A stretch of 64,000 nt of DNA, taken from Catellatospora sp. IY07-71 (lineage in GTDB: Bacteria > Actinomycetota > Actinomycetes > Mycobacteriales > Micromonosporaceae). Both the position numbers and the translations under genes were made by a program. The stretch lies in assembly GCF_018326265.1 (NCBI RefSeq), contig NZ_AP023360.1:2037501-2101500 (forward strand), read 5' to 3'. The stretch's first letter is position 1; the number at the start of each line of letters is the position of its first letter. This document shows positions 9,549-18,264 of this stretch, in pieces. The notes under the pieces are model-generated. The model searched no databases. It was not told the DNA's origin and saw nothing but the letters and a program-made list of their open reading frames with translations.

Positions 9549-12170
9549 TCAGCGGTAGTTGGCCGCCCGGTAGTTGTAGTCGTCCCGGTCGTCGCGCGTG
9601 TCGTGCTCCCGGCTGAAGTCCCAGCCGTTGGCCGACTCGCGGCCCGGCCGCCCGCCGACGGAGAAGCCGCTGCCGCCGATCTCCTGGTTGCCGCGCCGCC
9701 AGCCACGGAAGTAGTTGCTGGTGTGCGCGGCGATGCCGGCGGCGTCGCGGACGATGCGCAGCGGCCGCTCCTCGCGCTCCGGCGTCGAGCCGGGCACCAG
9801 GTTGGCCTGGGGCACCCGGCGCGGCAGGCCGGCCGTGGTGTCGTTGCCGACCGAGGGGCGGGAGGCCTGCTCGGCGGCGCGCCAGCCGCTGTCCATGGTC
9901 GAGTTCCAGGTGACCTCGTCCTCGTCGGTGCCGGGGCCGCTGAACCACGCGGACGAGACCGAGGCGAAGATCAGCAGGTCGTCGTCCTCGCCCTCCGCCG
10001 GGGAGGACGCCCGCTCGGTGCGGCGCGGCTTGGGCCGGGCGCCGGTCAGCGCGCTGTCGTCGACCAGCCGCAGCGGCGGCTCACCGCCGCGTCCGCCACG
10101 GCCGCCGCGGCGCCCGTCCGGCTCGTCGACCAGGCGCAGGCCGGGGGAGTCCGGCAGCACCAGGTCGTCGTCGAGCCACGGCGGGGTGACGCGCTGGTCG
10201 CCGCCGCGGGCCGGCTCCTCCGGCTCCGGGTTCAGCGGCCAGTTGGCCCGGGACCCGGGCGGGGCCATGCTCAGCGGGTCCTCGTCGCGGCGGGACGGCA
10301 TCCGAGTGATGTCGGTCGGCACGTCGGTCGCGGACGGCGGGTTGTACCCGCGGGGCATCCGCTCGTCGAGCTCGTGCTGGCTGTCCTCGCGCTGGAACCG
10401 GCGCGCCCGCTGCCCCAGCTCGCTCGTCAGGTCGGCGGCGGGCTGCTGCGGGTGGCCGCCGCGCGGCGCGCGCTCGGCGGGCTCGTCCCGCTGTGCGGGC
10501 TGCTGGTAGCCGCCGCGCTGCGAGCGGACGGGAGCCTCGTCACGGGGAGCGGGCGCCGACTGGAAACCGCGCGCCGCGCGCTCTGCCATCTCGCTGGCGA
10601 GATCCGCGGCCGACTGGTAACCGCGAGGTGCGGACTCGTCCTGGAAACCACGGCCCACGGGCTCGTCCTGGTAGCCGCGGCCGGCGGGCTCGTCGCGGAA
10701 ACCACGGCTGACCGGCTCGTCCTGGTAGCCGCGGTTCGCGGGCTCGTCCGCCTCGTATGGCTGCTCGGGCGCGGCCGGGGCCGGGTTGAACCCGCGGGCG
10801 GCGCGCTCGCTGTTGATGGCCGCGTTGGTCAGCTTCGGCACGAACGGCTGGTTGTCGTCCACCGGCGAGCGCGTGCTGCGCTGTGCGGGGATCGGCGCCT
10901 GCCGCGGCGGGATCGGGGTGGGCAGCTGCCGGGTGGGCGCGGGAGCCGCCGGTTGCGCCGCTGCGGGGCCGGCGACCAGCGGGGTACCCGTGATGGGGGT
11001 CGGCTCGAAGCCGGGCGGCACGGGCGGCATGGAGGGCGCCCACGCGGGACGCTCGACCGGCGGCGGCGCGGTGGGCGCGGCGACGACCGGCTCGGGGGCG
11101 ACCGGCGGGGTGTGCACCGGGCGCGGCTGGGCCGGGGCGGCGCTCACCGGGGTCGGCTGGCGGCGGCGGCCGCCGGTCGCGGCCGGGGCGGCGGGCGGCG
11201 CGGAGGTCACGGCCACCCCGGTGCGGCGGGTGGCGGCCTGGGCCGGGGCGGGGGCCGCCGCGGGCAGCGGGGCCGTGCGTTCGGCCAGGGTGTCGATCAG
11301 GGCGCCGCTGGCGGCGTCCACCGAGCGCACCGCGGCCACGCTGTAGCGGACCGAGTCGGCCACCGCGGCGGTCAGCTGCTTGCCGATGCCGTTGCGGCGG
11401 GGCGTCTCGGCGATCGCGACCCGCAGCGCGGTGACCGCCTCCAGGGCGGTGGCGCTGTCGCAGATGCCGTCGGCCACCAGCCGGGCCGCGACGGCCTCGG
11501 CGGTCGCGCCGGTGTCCCGGCCGCGGGAGCCGGCCTGGCCGGCCAGCATGCCCGGCTCGGGCAGCGCCTCCAGCACGGCCAGCGCCACCGGCGCGGCGGG
11601 ATCGGGGTAAGCGCGCAGCGCGGCGGGGTAGAGCTCGCGCAGCACCTCGCGCAGGGCGACCGCGGCGGCCTGCCGGCCGACGGCCAGCGCCGCGTGCGCG
11701 GCCAGCACCGGCTTGAACGCCACGAACTCGCGCGGGGCGGGGCCGACCACGGCGGAGAGGGCGCCGGCCTGCAGGGCGCGGGCCAGGCCCACGGCCCGGC
11801 GCTCGTCGGGGGTGGAGTCGACCTCGTCCATGGACTCGTCGTCGGCGAACCGGTCGGCGAAGTCGTCGGCGGTCTCGTCGTCGGTGTACGCGATCGCGCG
11901 GCCGCCGGCGGCGAGCAGCGAGATGACCTGGTGGTCATCGCTGTCCGCGGCCACCGTGACCATCGTCGACCCGCCGAACCGCTCCGCCAGCAGCGACGTC
12001 ACCAGCGCGTATCCCGCGGGGTCGTCGTTGATGACGCAGAACTCCAGCAGCCGGCCGGAGTCGTCGACCACGGCGACGGTCAGCCGGTTCACGGCCGCCG
12101 TCAGCGTGTCTCCCACCTCGACTGCCGGAGCCGTCGACGTCATACCGCAGTACACCCGCACGAGCGCCAC
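9549..12170 (-). CDS. IS110-transposase-like domain fused to a repeat-rich linker and a conservon-kinase C-terminal tail
   Basis: The GTG at 12170 is chosen because GGGAGGAGGA lies seven bases upstream (873 aa); the longer frame lacks support. Residues 5-300 resemble the IS110/DEDD transposase N-domain and helical region: TVAVVDDSGRLLEF, NDDPAGYALVTSLL, ISLLAAGGRAIAY, PDERRAVGLARALQAGAL, ALREVLRELYPAAL and EALPEPGML. The first Asp of the usual GxDxxK signature and the KTDxxDA motif are not apparent, so nuclease activity is unlikely. Residues 300-500 are Pro/Ala-rich, then comes an eight-residue repeat region. The end carries IFASVSSAWFS, DSGWRAAEQA, AGLPRRVPQANLVPG and YFRGWRRGN, the motifs that end CvnA nearby. 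No terminal inverted repeats mark a mobile element. I infer a domesticated protein of the conservon pathway. Confidence 0.7.
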   Translation of the reverse strand: MALVRVYCGMTSTAPAVEVGDTLTAAVNRLTVAVVDDSGRLLEFCVINDDPAGYALVTSLLAERFGGSTMVTVAADSDDHQVISLLAAGGRAIAYTDDETADDFADRFADDESMDEVDSTPDERRAVGLARALQAGALSAVVGPAPREFVAFKPVLAAHAALAVGRQAAAVALREVLRELYPAALRAYPDPAAPVALAVLEALPEPGMLAGQAGSRGRDTGATAEAVAARLVADGICDSATALEAVTALRVAIAETPRRNGIGKQLTAAVADSVRYSVAAVRSVDAASGALIDTLAERTAPLPAAAPAPAQAATRRTGVAVTSAPPAAPAATGGRRRQPTPVSAAPAQPRPVHTPPVAPEPVVAAPTAPPPVERPAWAPSMPPVPPGFEPTPITGTPLVAGPAAAQPAAPAPTRQLPTPIPPRQAPIPAQRSTRSPVDDNQPFVPKLTNAAINSERAARGFNPAPAAPEQPYEADEPANRGYQDEPVSRGFRDEPAGRGYQDEPVGRGFQDESAPRGYQSAADLASEMAERAARGFQSAPAPRDEAPVRSQRGGYQQPAQRDEPAERAPRGGHPQQPAADLTSELGQRARRFQREDSQHELDERMPRGYNPPSATDVPTDITRMPSRRDEDPLSMAPPGSRANWPLNPEPEEPARGGDQRVTPPWLDDDLVLPDSPGLRLVDEPDGRRGGRGGRGGEPPLRLVDDSALTGARPKPRRTERASSPAEGEDDDLLIFASVSSAWFSGPGTDEDEVTWNSTMDSGWRAAEQASRPSVGNDTTAGLPRRVPQANLVPGSTPEREERPLRIVRDAAGIAAHTSNYFRGWRRGNQEIGGSGFSVGGRPGRESANGWDFSREHDTRDDRDDYNYRAANYR
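10614..10752 (-). repeat. 24-bp tandem repeat coding for (x)RG(Y/F)(Q/R)DEP units
   Basis: About five imperfect 24-bp units encode octapeptides such as NRGYQDEP, SRGFRDEP, GRGYQDEP and GRGFQDES within the linker of the transposase-like protein. Tyr and Phe alternate at the fourth position. The region is low complexity and probably disordered. Confidence 0.75.
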
Positions 12171-12228
12171 GGACTCGTCCTCCTCCCGGACTCCTCGTGT
12201 GCCAAAGACTGATGTTGCCCGGTGAGGG

Positions 12229-13053
12229 TCAGTCGCGCCAGTCCACAGCGCCAGAGATCTTGCCGATAATCGAGCGCCAGCCGATGGATGCCTGCTCTGC
12301 CCCGATTTTGCGCAGCTTCCTCTTGGCGAAGAAGCCGCCGAGACCACCGTCGGCCGAAGCGCGCAGCGCCTCGTCCAGGTCGTCGAGGGGGGAACCCGGG
12401 GAGAGCGCCACCATGACCGGCTTAAGGCGAAGAGCGTAGCTCACATCACGGGCGAACTCACCGGCGCGCAGCAACAGGTCGGGGTCCCACGCGTCCGGGC
12501 CGCCGCGCAGGTTCTCCACGACCAGGTCCAGTTCGTACGCGTCGTCCTCGCCGGCGACCACGTCGTCGGCCTTGACCGACTTCGCGAACTTCGACCAGCC
12601 TTCAAGCTGCTTGAGGTCGTGCGGGGCGTTGGAGCGGACGAAGTCGGCCAGGCCCTTCGCGCTCGCGAACAGCAGCAGCCTGCCCTTGTGCGACAGGAAG
12701 GCCGGGACCTCCTCGTCGGAGGCGGCGGCCTCGGCCTCTTCCTCCTCCTCGGCTTCCTCGGCCTCGACGGCGCGCTCGGCGACCTCGTCCTCGGCCGGGC
12801 CGGCGGCGACCTCGTCCAGGGCCTCCTTGGTCCAGACGAACTCCGGCATGTCCTCGTCGTCGGCCAACCCGGGGATGGGGCGGCGCGAGTCCTTGGCGGC
12901 GAAGACGTCGTCGTCGTCCTCGCGCTCGGAGACGTCCGTCGGGGTCAGCTCGCCGGCTGGGCGGTAGGCCCGCAGCGTCAGCCCGACCTTGCCACCGGGC
13001 AGGGCTACCTCGACCGGCGTGACCTGGTAATCGTCCCAGAGCGTGCTTGCCAC
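12229..13053 (-). CDS. Conserved-looking hypothetical protein with acidic linker
   Basis: I do not recognise this 274-residue protein. GTG at 13053 is chosen for the GGAGGT five bases upstream; it yields an N-terminus STLWDDYQVTPVEVALPGGK that begins a compact beta-rich domain of about 35 residues. The middle (about 85-135) is strongly acidic with runs of Glu and Ala. The C-terminal part (LLFASAKGLADFVRSNAPHD...WDPDLLLRAGEF...) looks globular and helical, ending in a basic stretch FFAKRKLRKIGAEQ. No signal peptide or membrane segment is seen. It lies directly upstream of the transposase-like gene on the same strand with a 58-bp gap, so the two may be co-transcribed. Confidence 0.7.
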   Translation of the reverse strand: MASTLWDDYQVTPVEVALPGGKVGLTLRAYRPAGELTPTDVSEREDDDDVFAAKDSRRPIPGLADDEDMPEFVWTKEALDEVAAGPAEDEVAERAVEAEEAEEEEEAEAAASDEEVPAFLSHKGRLLLFASAKGLADFVRSNAPHDLKQLEGWSKFAKSVKADDVVAGEDDAYELDLVVENLRGGPDAWDPDLLLRAGEFARDVSYALRLKPVMVALSPGSPLDDLDEALRASADGGLGGFFAKRKLRKIGAEQASIGWRSIIGKISGAVDWRD

Positions 13054-13124
13054 AGCTGACCTCCGCCAAAAGGCTGCCGACCTCTGCCGGGTCGGTGACT
13101 CTCCGCACACCCTAGTGGTTCGGG

Positions 13125-14867
13125 TCAGCCGCCGTGCGCCCGCACCCAGCCTTGCGTTCCCCGCTCCTTCACGCCGCCGCCGTCCAGCACCAGGACCTCG
13201 TCGAACGCGTCGAGACCGGTGAGCCGGTGGGTCACCAGCACCGTCGCGCGGTCGCCGCGGTGCTCGAGCACGGCCGCGAGCACCGCGTCGGCCTGCGCCG
13301 GGTCCAGGCCCTCAGTCGGCTCGTCGAGCAGCAGCAGCTGGGGATCGGCCAGCACCGCGCGGGCCAGCGCGAGCCGCTGCCGCTGCCCGCCGGAGAGGGC
13401 GGCGCCGTCCTCGCCGACGCGCACGTCCAGCCCGTGCTCGTCCACCCAGTCGCCCAGCCCTGCTGTCCGGCACGCGGCGACCAGTTCGGCGTCGCTCGCC
13501 TCCGGGCGGGCCAGCAGCAGGTTGTCGCGCACCGAGGCGTGGAACAGGTGGGCGTCGGCCAGCAGGCCGGTGACCGCGGCGGGCCAGCGCTCGCGGTCGT
13601 GGTCGCCGATCGCGGCCGGCCCCTCGACCGTCCCGGTCTCCCGGCGCTGCCCGGGCGCCGCCGCGGGCAGCACCTCGGCGCTGCCCATGTCGGGCGTGAT
13701 CGCCCCGGTGAGCAGCGCGAGCAGGGTGCTCTTGCCCGCGCCGGACGGGCCGACGATCGCGAGCCGCCTCCCGGGCGGCAGGTCCAGGTCGACCCCGTGC
13801 AGCGCGGGTGGGCCGTCCGGCCGGTAACGGACCCCGGCCCCGCGCAGCCGCAGATGCACCGGTCCCTCAGGCACGGGCAGCCCGCGCGAGGCAGCCTCCG
13901 CGATCTCGGGCTGGTCGGCGGTGCTCGGTGCGGTGTGGTCGAGCAGCTCCGCGACGCGGTCGAGGCTGCCGCGGATCTCGGTGCCCTTGCGAGCGGCGGC
14001 CAGCAGCGACTGCGCGATCTCCCCGGCGGCCAGGGTGGCGACGGCGAGCACGGCCAGCCACACCCCGGGCAGGCCACGGTGCAGCGCCGTGGCGAGCACG
14101 GCCATCGCGGTGAGGCCGCCCAGCACCGTCGCGGCGGCGTCCACCGCGAACGAGCGCCGGGCCAGCGAGCGTTCCACCCGGGCCAGCTCGGCGGCGTGCG
14201 CCGCGCCCCGTGCCTCGTACTCCGGGCGGGCCCCGAACGCGGCCAGGTCCGCCGCGCCGTGCACCAGATCGACGGTGTCCACGGCGTACGCCGCGCGCAG
14301 CGGCGCGAGCCGGGCCGCGCCGTGCCGGGCCAGCCGGGCCGCGAGCAGGGGCAGCGCCAAGCCGGTCGCCGCCAGCCCCGCCAGCAGCACCAGCGCGACC
14401 AGCGGGTCTGCGGCGAACGCGGTCACCACGGCGGCGAGCGCGACCGTCCCGGCCGCCGCCATCGGCAGCAGCACCCGGATCAGCAGGTCCTGCACCGCGT
14501 CCACGTCCGACACCATGCGGCTGAGCGCGTCGCCGCGCCGGGCCGGGGGCCGGTCGACCAGCGCGGCGAAGATGCGGGCGCGCACGTCGGACACCATGCG
14601 CAGCACCGCGTCGTGGCTCGCCAGCCGCTCGACGTAGCGCAGCACGCCGCGCCCGATGGCCAGCGCCCGTACCAGCACGATCGCCACCGACAGGGCGATC
14701 AGCGGCGGCTGTCCCGCCGCGGTGGCCAGCAGCCACGTCGCCGCGGCCATCAGCCCCAGCCCCGCCGCCTCGGTCCCCGCGGCCAGCACCGCCGCCCCCA
14801 CGAACCGCCACCGCAACGGGTACGCGAACGCGAGCACCCGCCCCACCGACCCTGCCCGCCCCCTCAT
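13125..14867 (-). CDS. cydC: Thiol reductant ABC exporter subunit CydC
   Basis: This fused permease-ATPase half-transporter of 580 residues partners CydD to export cysteine or glutathione-type thiols and is needed for cytochrome bd assembly. Six transmembrane segments occupy roughly the first 300 residues (for example FVGAAVLAAGTEAAGLGLMA and VLRYVERLASHDAVLRM, the family mark). The ABC domain shows Walker A GPSGAGKST, signature LSGGQRQRLALARA and Walker B LLLLDEPTEGLD. It follows cydD on the same strand after a 130-bp gap that contains an inverted repeat. No cydAB is present in the window. Confidence 0.9.
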   Translation of the reverse strand: MRGRAGSVGRVLAFAYPLRWRFVGAAVLAAGTEAAGLGLMAAATWLLATAAGQPPLIALSVAIVLVRALAIGRGVLRYVERLASHDAVLRMVSDVRARIFAALVDRPPARRGDALSRMVSDVDAVQDLLIRVLLPMAAAGTVALAAVVTAFAADPLVALVLLAGLAATGLALPLLAARLARHGAARLAPLRAAYAVDTVDLVHGAADLAAFGARPEYEARGAAHAAELARVERSLARRSFAVDAAATVLGGLTAMAVLATALHRGLPGVWLAVLAVATLAAGEIAQSLLAAARKGTEIRGSLDRVAELLDHTAPSTADQPEIAEAASRGLPVPEGPVHLRLRGAGVRYRPDGPPALHGVDLDLPPGRRLAIVGPSGAGKSTLLALLTGAITPDMGSAEVLPAAAPGQRRETGTVEGPAAIGDHDRERWPAAVTGLLADAHLFHASVRDNLLLARPEASDAELVAACRTAGLGDWVDEHGLDVRVGEDGAALSGGQRQRLALARAVLADPQLLLLDEPTEGLDPAQADAVLAAVLEHRGDRATVLVTHRLTGLDAFDEVLVLDGGGVKERGTQGWVRAHGG

Positions 14868-14899
14868 ACCGCTACCTCGCCGCTCGCGGCGGACACCCC

Positions 14900-14959
14900 G
14901 CAGTTTCGGGGAAAGTGCGGGAAACGACGCTCCGAAAGCTGCAGTTTCCCCGAAACTGC
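14900..14959. repeat. Inverted repeat class E between cydD and cydC
   Basis: Perfect 15-bp arms GCAGTTTCGGGGAAA and TTTCCCCGAAACTGC are separated by 30 bp. The hairpin lies between the cydD stop and the cydC start within the presumed operon, so it could lower downstream expression, stabilise mRNA ends, or be a dispersed repeat. I see no second copy in the window. Confidence 0.75.
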
Positions 14960-14997
14960 ACCCCGGACGTGGGCGTGGGCGGGAGGGCCGGGGCGGG

Positions 14998-16656
14998 TCA
15001 TGCGGTCACCAGCTCGTGGAGGGTGCCGTGCTCGATGCGGATGACGCGGGTCGCGGCGGCGAGCAGGGCGGGGCGGTGGGCGACGAGCAGGGCGGTGCGG
15101 CCCTGCACCAGGGTGAGGGTGGCGTCGACGACGGCCTGCTCGCTGGCGGCGTCCAGCCGCGCGGTCGGCTCGTCGAGCAGCAGCAGGGGCGCGTCGCGCA
15201 GGAACGCGCGGGCCAGCGCGAGCCGCTGGCGCTCGCCGCTGGACAGGCCGTGCCCGCGCTCGCCCAGCACGGTGTCCAGGCCCTGCGGGAGCGCGTCGAG
15301 CACCGGCCCGAACGCCGCCGCGCGGGCGGCCCGCTCGATCCGCTCACGGGACGCGTCGGGATCGCCGAGGGCGATGTTCGCGGCGACCGTGTCGGCGAAC
15401 AGGTGCGCCCGCTGCGGCACCCAGCCCAGCCGGCGGCGCCAGGCGTCGAGGTCCAGCGCGGCCAGGTCGGTGCCGTCCACCAGCACGCGCCCGGCGTCCG
15501 GCACGGTGAAGCCGAGCAGCAGGTTCAGCAGGGTGCTCTTGCCGCCGCCGCTGGGGCCGACCAGCGCGACGCGCTCGCCCGGCCGGATGACCAGGTCGGC
15601 GTCGCGCAGCGCGGTGGTGCGGTCGTAGGTCACGGTCACCCCGCACAGCTCGATCTCGCACTCGCGGGGCGCGGTGCGGGCGCCGCCGACGGGAGCGCCC
15701 TGTGCCGCCTCCAGCAGGGTGAACGCCTGGTCCAGCGCGGTCAGGCCCTCCATGCTGGCGTGGAACTTCGTGCCCGCGGCGCGCAGCGGGGCGTACGCCT
15801 CCGGGGTCAGCAGCAGCACCGTGAACGCGGCCGCCAGCGTCATCCCGCCGCCCAGCAGGCGCAGGCCCACCGGCACCGCGACCAGCGCGACCGAGATGGT
15901 GCCGACCAGCTCCAGCACCAGCGCGGACAGGAACGCGATGCGCAGCGTGCGCATGGTGGCGACGCGGTGCCGGTCGGCCATCTCGCGGACCGCCGCCACC
16001 TGGGCGCGGGCCCGCCCGAACGCCTTCAGCGTGGGCAGGCCGGTCACCATGTCCAGGAAGTGGCCGCCGAGCAGCTGCAGCCGGTGCCACTGCCGTTCGG
16101 TGGCGGTGCGGGTCTGCCAGCCGACCAGGATGCCGAAGATCGGGATGAGCGGCAGGGTGACCAGCACGATCACCGCCGAGGTGAGGTCGGCGAAGGCCAG
16201 CGCGGCCAGCACGCCGACCGGCACGGTCACGCCGAGCACCAACTGCGGCAGGTAGCCGGTGAAGTAGCCGTCCAGCGCGTCGAGTCCGCGCCCGGTGAGC
16301 GTGGCCAGCTCGCCCGCCCGCTGCCCGGCCAGCCAGCCCGGCCCGCGCCGCCCCACGGCGGCCAGCAGGTCGGCCCGCAACCCGGCCTTGGCCGTGGCCG
16401 CCATCCGCGCCGCCACGATCCCGAGCCCGCTGGTCAGCGCGGCACGGGCGGCCAGCGCGGCCAGGAACAGGGTCACCGCCGGCGCGTCCAGCCGCAGCTC
16501 GACCGCGGCGGACAGCGCACGGGCGAGCGCGACCGCCGCGGTGACCACGGCGATCGCGACGGCCGACCCGAGCAACCCGAGCAGGACCACGTCCCGGCGG
16601 GTGGACGGGACCTGCCGGAGCAGACGGGGATCGAACGGACGCGCCACGACCTCCAT
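14998..16656 (-). CDS. cydD: Thiol reductant ABC exporter subunit CydD
   Basis: This 552-residue half-transporter is the partner of CydC. The membrane part begins about residue 25 after a short cytoplasmic leader (FDPRLLRQVPSTRRD) and includes the family stretch DALDGYFTGYLPQLVL. The nucleotide-binding domain carries Walker A GPSGGGKST, signature LSSGERQRLALARAFL and Walker B LLLLDEPTARLD. The signature has a Ser in place of the first Gly (LSSGE), which is common in CydD. It is the first gene of the cydDC pair; the ECF sigma gene lies just upstream on the same strand with a short gap. Confidence 0.9.
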   Translation of the reverse strand: MEVVARPFDPRLLRQVPSTRRDVVLLGLLGSAVAIAVVTAAVALARALSAAVELRLDAPAVTLFLAALAARAALTSGLGIVAARMAATAKAGLRADLLAAVGRRGPGWLAGQRAGELATLTGRGLDALDGYFTGYLPQLVLGVTVPVGVLAALAFADLTSAVIVLVTLPLIPIFGILVGWQTRTATERQWHRLQLLGGHFLDMVTGLPTLKAFGRARAQVAAVREMADRHRVATMRTLRIAFLSALVLELVGTISVALVAVPVGLRLLGGGMTLAAAFTVLLLTPEAYAPLRAAGTKFHASMEGLTALDQAFTLLEAAQGAPVGGARTAPRECEIELCGVTVTYDRTTALRDADLVIRPGERVALVGPSGGGKSTLLNLLLGFTVPDAGRVLVDGTDLAALDLDAWRRRLGWVPQRAHLFADTVAANIALGDPDASRERIERAARAAAFGPVLDALPQGLDTVLGERGHGLSSGERQRLALARAFLRDAPLLLLDEPTARLDAASEQAVVDATLTLVQGRTALLVAHRPALLAAATRVIRIEHGTLHELVTA

Positions 16657-16674
16657 CGTGCCCGATGACGTGGG

Positions 16675-18165
16675 TCACTGCCCGGCAGGCCCGCTCACCG
16701 TGATGCTCTCGGCGAACCGGACCAGATCCTCCCGGCTCAGGTCGCCCCGGCTCTGACCGATCACCAGCACCCGGTGCTCGTCCAGCAGCACCCGCAGCTC
16801 GGTGGGCCGCTCGCTGCCGACGGGCTCCAGCACCGCGAGCTGTCCCCGGACGCTGAACGAGCTGGTCACCGGCACCAGGCTGGTGTCCGTGCCGACCGAT
16901 ACGCAGATGCCCTCCGGGTCCTGCCAGCGCAGCCGCGGCTCGGCGCTCAGGCAGACGTGGTCACGGTCCAGGCTGCTCACGTCGTAGCCCTGCGGGATGA
17001 GGCCGTGGCTGATGGTCGGGGTCGCGGCCAGCCGGCCGGGCCGCAGCTCGCGGGCGAAGCGCTCGACCTCGGCGATGGTCAGCAGGCCGCCGAAGCTCTG
17101 CACGGTCACCCAGCGGCCGTCGCGCCGCCAGGTCAGCCCGATCTGCGCCTTGCCGTTCTCGTCGGTGCCGGTGCGCATGGTCGCGGGCGCGCCGTCGACG
17201 TTCACCGCCTGCGTCTGCGCCGCCTCCCAGTCCCAGTCGTACTCCGTGGGCCCGGCGTACACGAGCAGCTTGGCGGGACTGCCCGCGCTCTCCAGGCCGG
17301 TCATGTCCAGCGCCGAGACGACGGTCAGCTTCCCGGCCTTCGCGGGCACGAAGCCCGGCTGGTACGGGAACTCCGGCAGCGCCCACGCGGCGGGCCGGGG
17401 CACCAGCGCCACCGTGCCGGACGGCGCCGGGTTCAGGGTCGGCGACGTGTTCAGCCCCGGCACCGGGCTGGCCGAGCCGGCTGGGCCGGGCACGCCGCTC
17501 GGGGTCGGGGTCAGCACCGGCGGCGGCTGCGGAGCGCGCCACACCGGCAGCAGCACCAGCACCGTGGTGATCACGGCGGCCGCCGCCGCGGCCAGCGCGG
17601 TGCGCCGACGCCGCTGGACACCCGTCGCCCGGCGGCGTACGTCCTCCAGCGCGACCGCCGGGAGGACCCGCTCGGCGGCCGGCGCGGGCACCGGCTCGCT
17701 GAGCCGGGTCCGCAGCGCGCCCAGGCCCCGGTGCGCGTGCACCCGGACCGTCGCGGGCGAGCAGTCCAGCAGCTCGGCGATGCGCTCGTCGTCGAGGTCC
17801 TCGAAGTAGCGCAGCACCAGCACCGTGCGCTGGCGCCGGGGCAGCGCGCCGAGCAGCGCCCACAGCTCGTCACGCACCGCGTGCCGCTGTACGAAGTCCT
17901 CGTCGCCCGCGCCGTCCGGGGTGGAGCCGTGCGGCCGCTCGCGATGCGACAGCCGCCGCCACCAGGACGAGTTCGCCCAGACCAGGGCCCGGCGCAGGTA
18001 GACGTCGGGGTTGTCGGCCTCGATCCGGTCCCAGCGGTGGTACGCCCGCGCCAGCACCTCCTGCACCAGGTCCTCGGCCAGGTGCCGGTCCCGGCACAGC
18101 AGGTACGCGAAACCCACGAGCGACCCGGAACGGGCGCGCACGTACTGGTCGAAATCCGGGTGCAC
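16675..18165 (-). CDS. ECF sigma factor (SigE-like) fused to a membrane-anchored extracellular domain
   Basis: Numbered from a GTG at 18165 with AGGAG five bases upstream, the protein has 496 residues; an ATG at 18192 is an alternative. The first 160 residues form a complete ECF sigma factor: region 2 (FAYLLCRDRHLAEDLVQEVLARAY...) and region 4 (ALPRRQRTVLVLRYFEDLDD...SPATVRVHAHRGL). A basic stretch (RRRATGVQRRRR) precedes one membrane segment (about residues 189-208), followed by a Pro/Thr/Ser-rich spacer and a globular extracellular domain of about 230 residues of unknown fold. Free SigE-like sigma factors are about 170 residues, so the extension is large. Sigma and membrane tether in one chain implies release by proteolysis or regulation at the membrane. 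That mechanism is inference. Confidence 0.85.
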   Translation of the reverse strand: MHPDFDQYVRARSGSLVGFAYLLCRDRHLAEDLVQEVLARAYHRWDRIEADNPDVYLRRALVWANSSWWRRLSHRERPHGSTPDGAGDEDFVQRHAVRDELWALLGALPRRQRTVLVLRYFEDLDDERIAELLDCSPATVRVHAHRGLGALRTRLSEPVPAPAAERVLPAVALEDVRRRATGVQRRRRTALAAAAAAVITTVLVLLPVWRAPQPPPVLTPTPSGVPGPAGSASPVPGLNTSPTLNPAPSGTVALVPRPAAWALPEFPYQPGFVPAKAGKLTVVSALDMTGLESAGSPAKLLVYAGPTEYDWDWEAAQTQAVNVDGAPATMRTGTDENGKAQIGLTWRRDGRWVTVQSFGGLLTIAEVERFARELRPGRLAATPTISHGLIPQGYDVSSLDRDHVCLSAEPRLRWQDPEGICVSVGTDTSLVPVTSSFSVRGQLAVLEPVGSERPTELRVLLDEHRVLVIGQSRGDLSREDLVRFAESITVSGPAGQ

Positions 18166-18264
18166 AACCACTCCTCGGCGCGGGGCGGACATCGTCTCGC
18201 CGGAAGAACGCCGCTGCGAGGCCCGCGTGTTTACCGCGATGCCGATGGATTTCCGCGACCGCCG

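Noticed and set aside
9549-12170. Active IS110 insertion sequence
   Set aside because: Catalytic motifs are not evident, the gene has a long non-transposase extension and no element boundaries are visible.
9198-12212. 1004-codon plus-strand frame opposite the transposase-like gene
   Set aside because: The minus frame has a ribosome site, recognisable motifs and better codon pattern; the plus frame is Gly/Arg/Val-rich without motifs.
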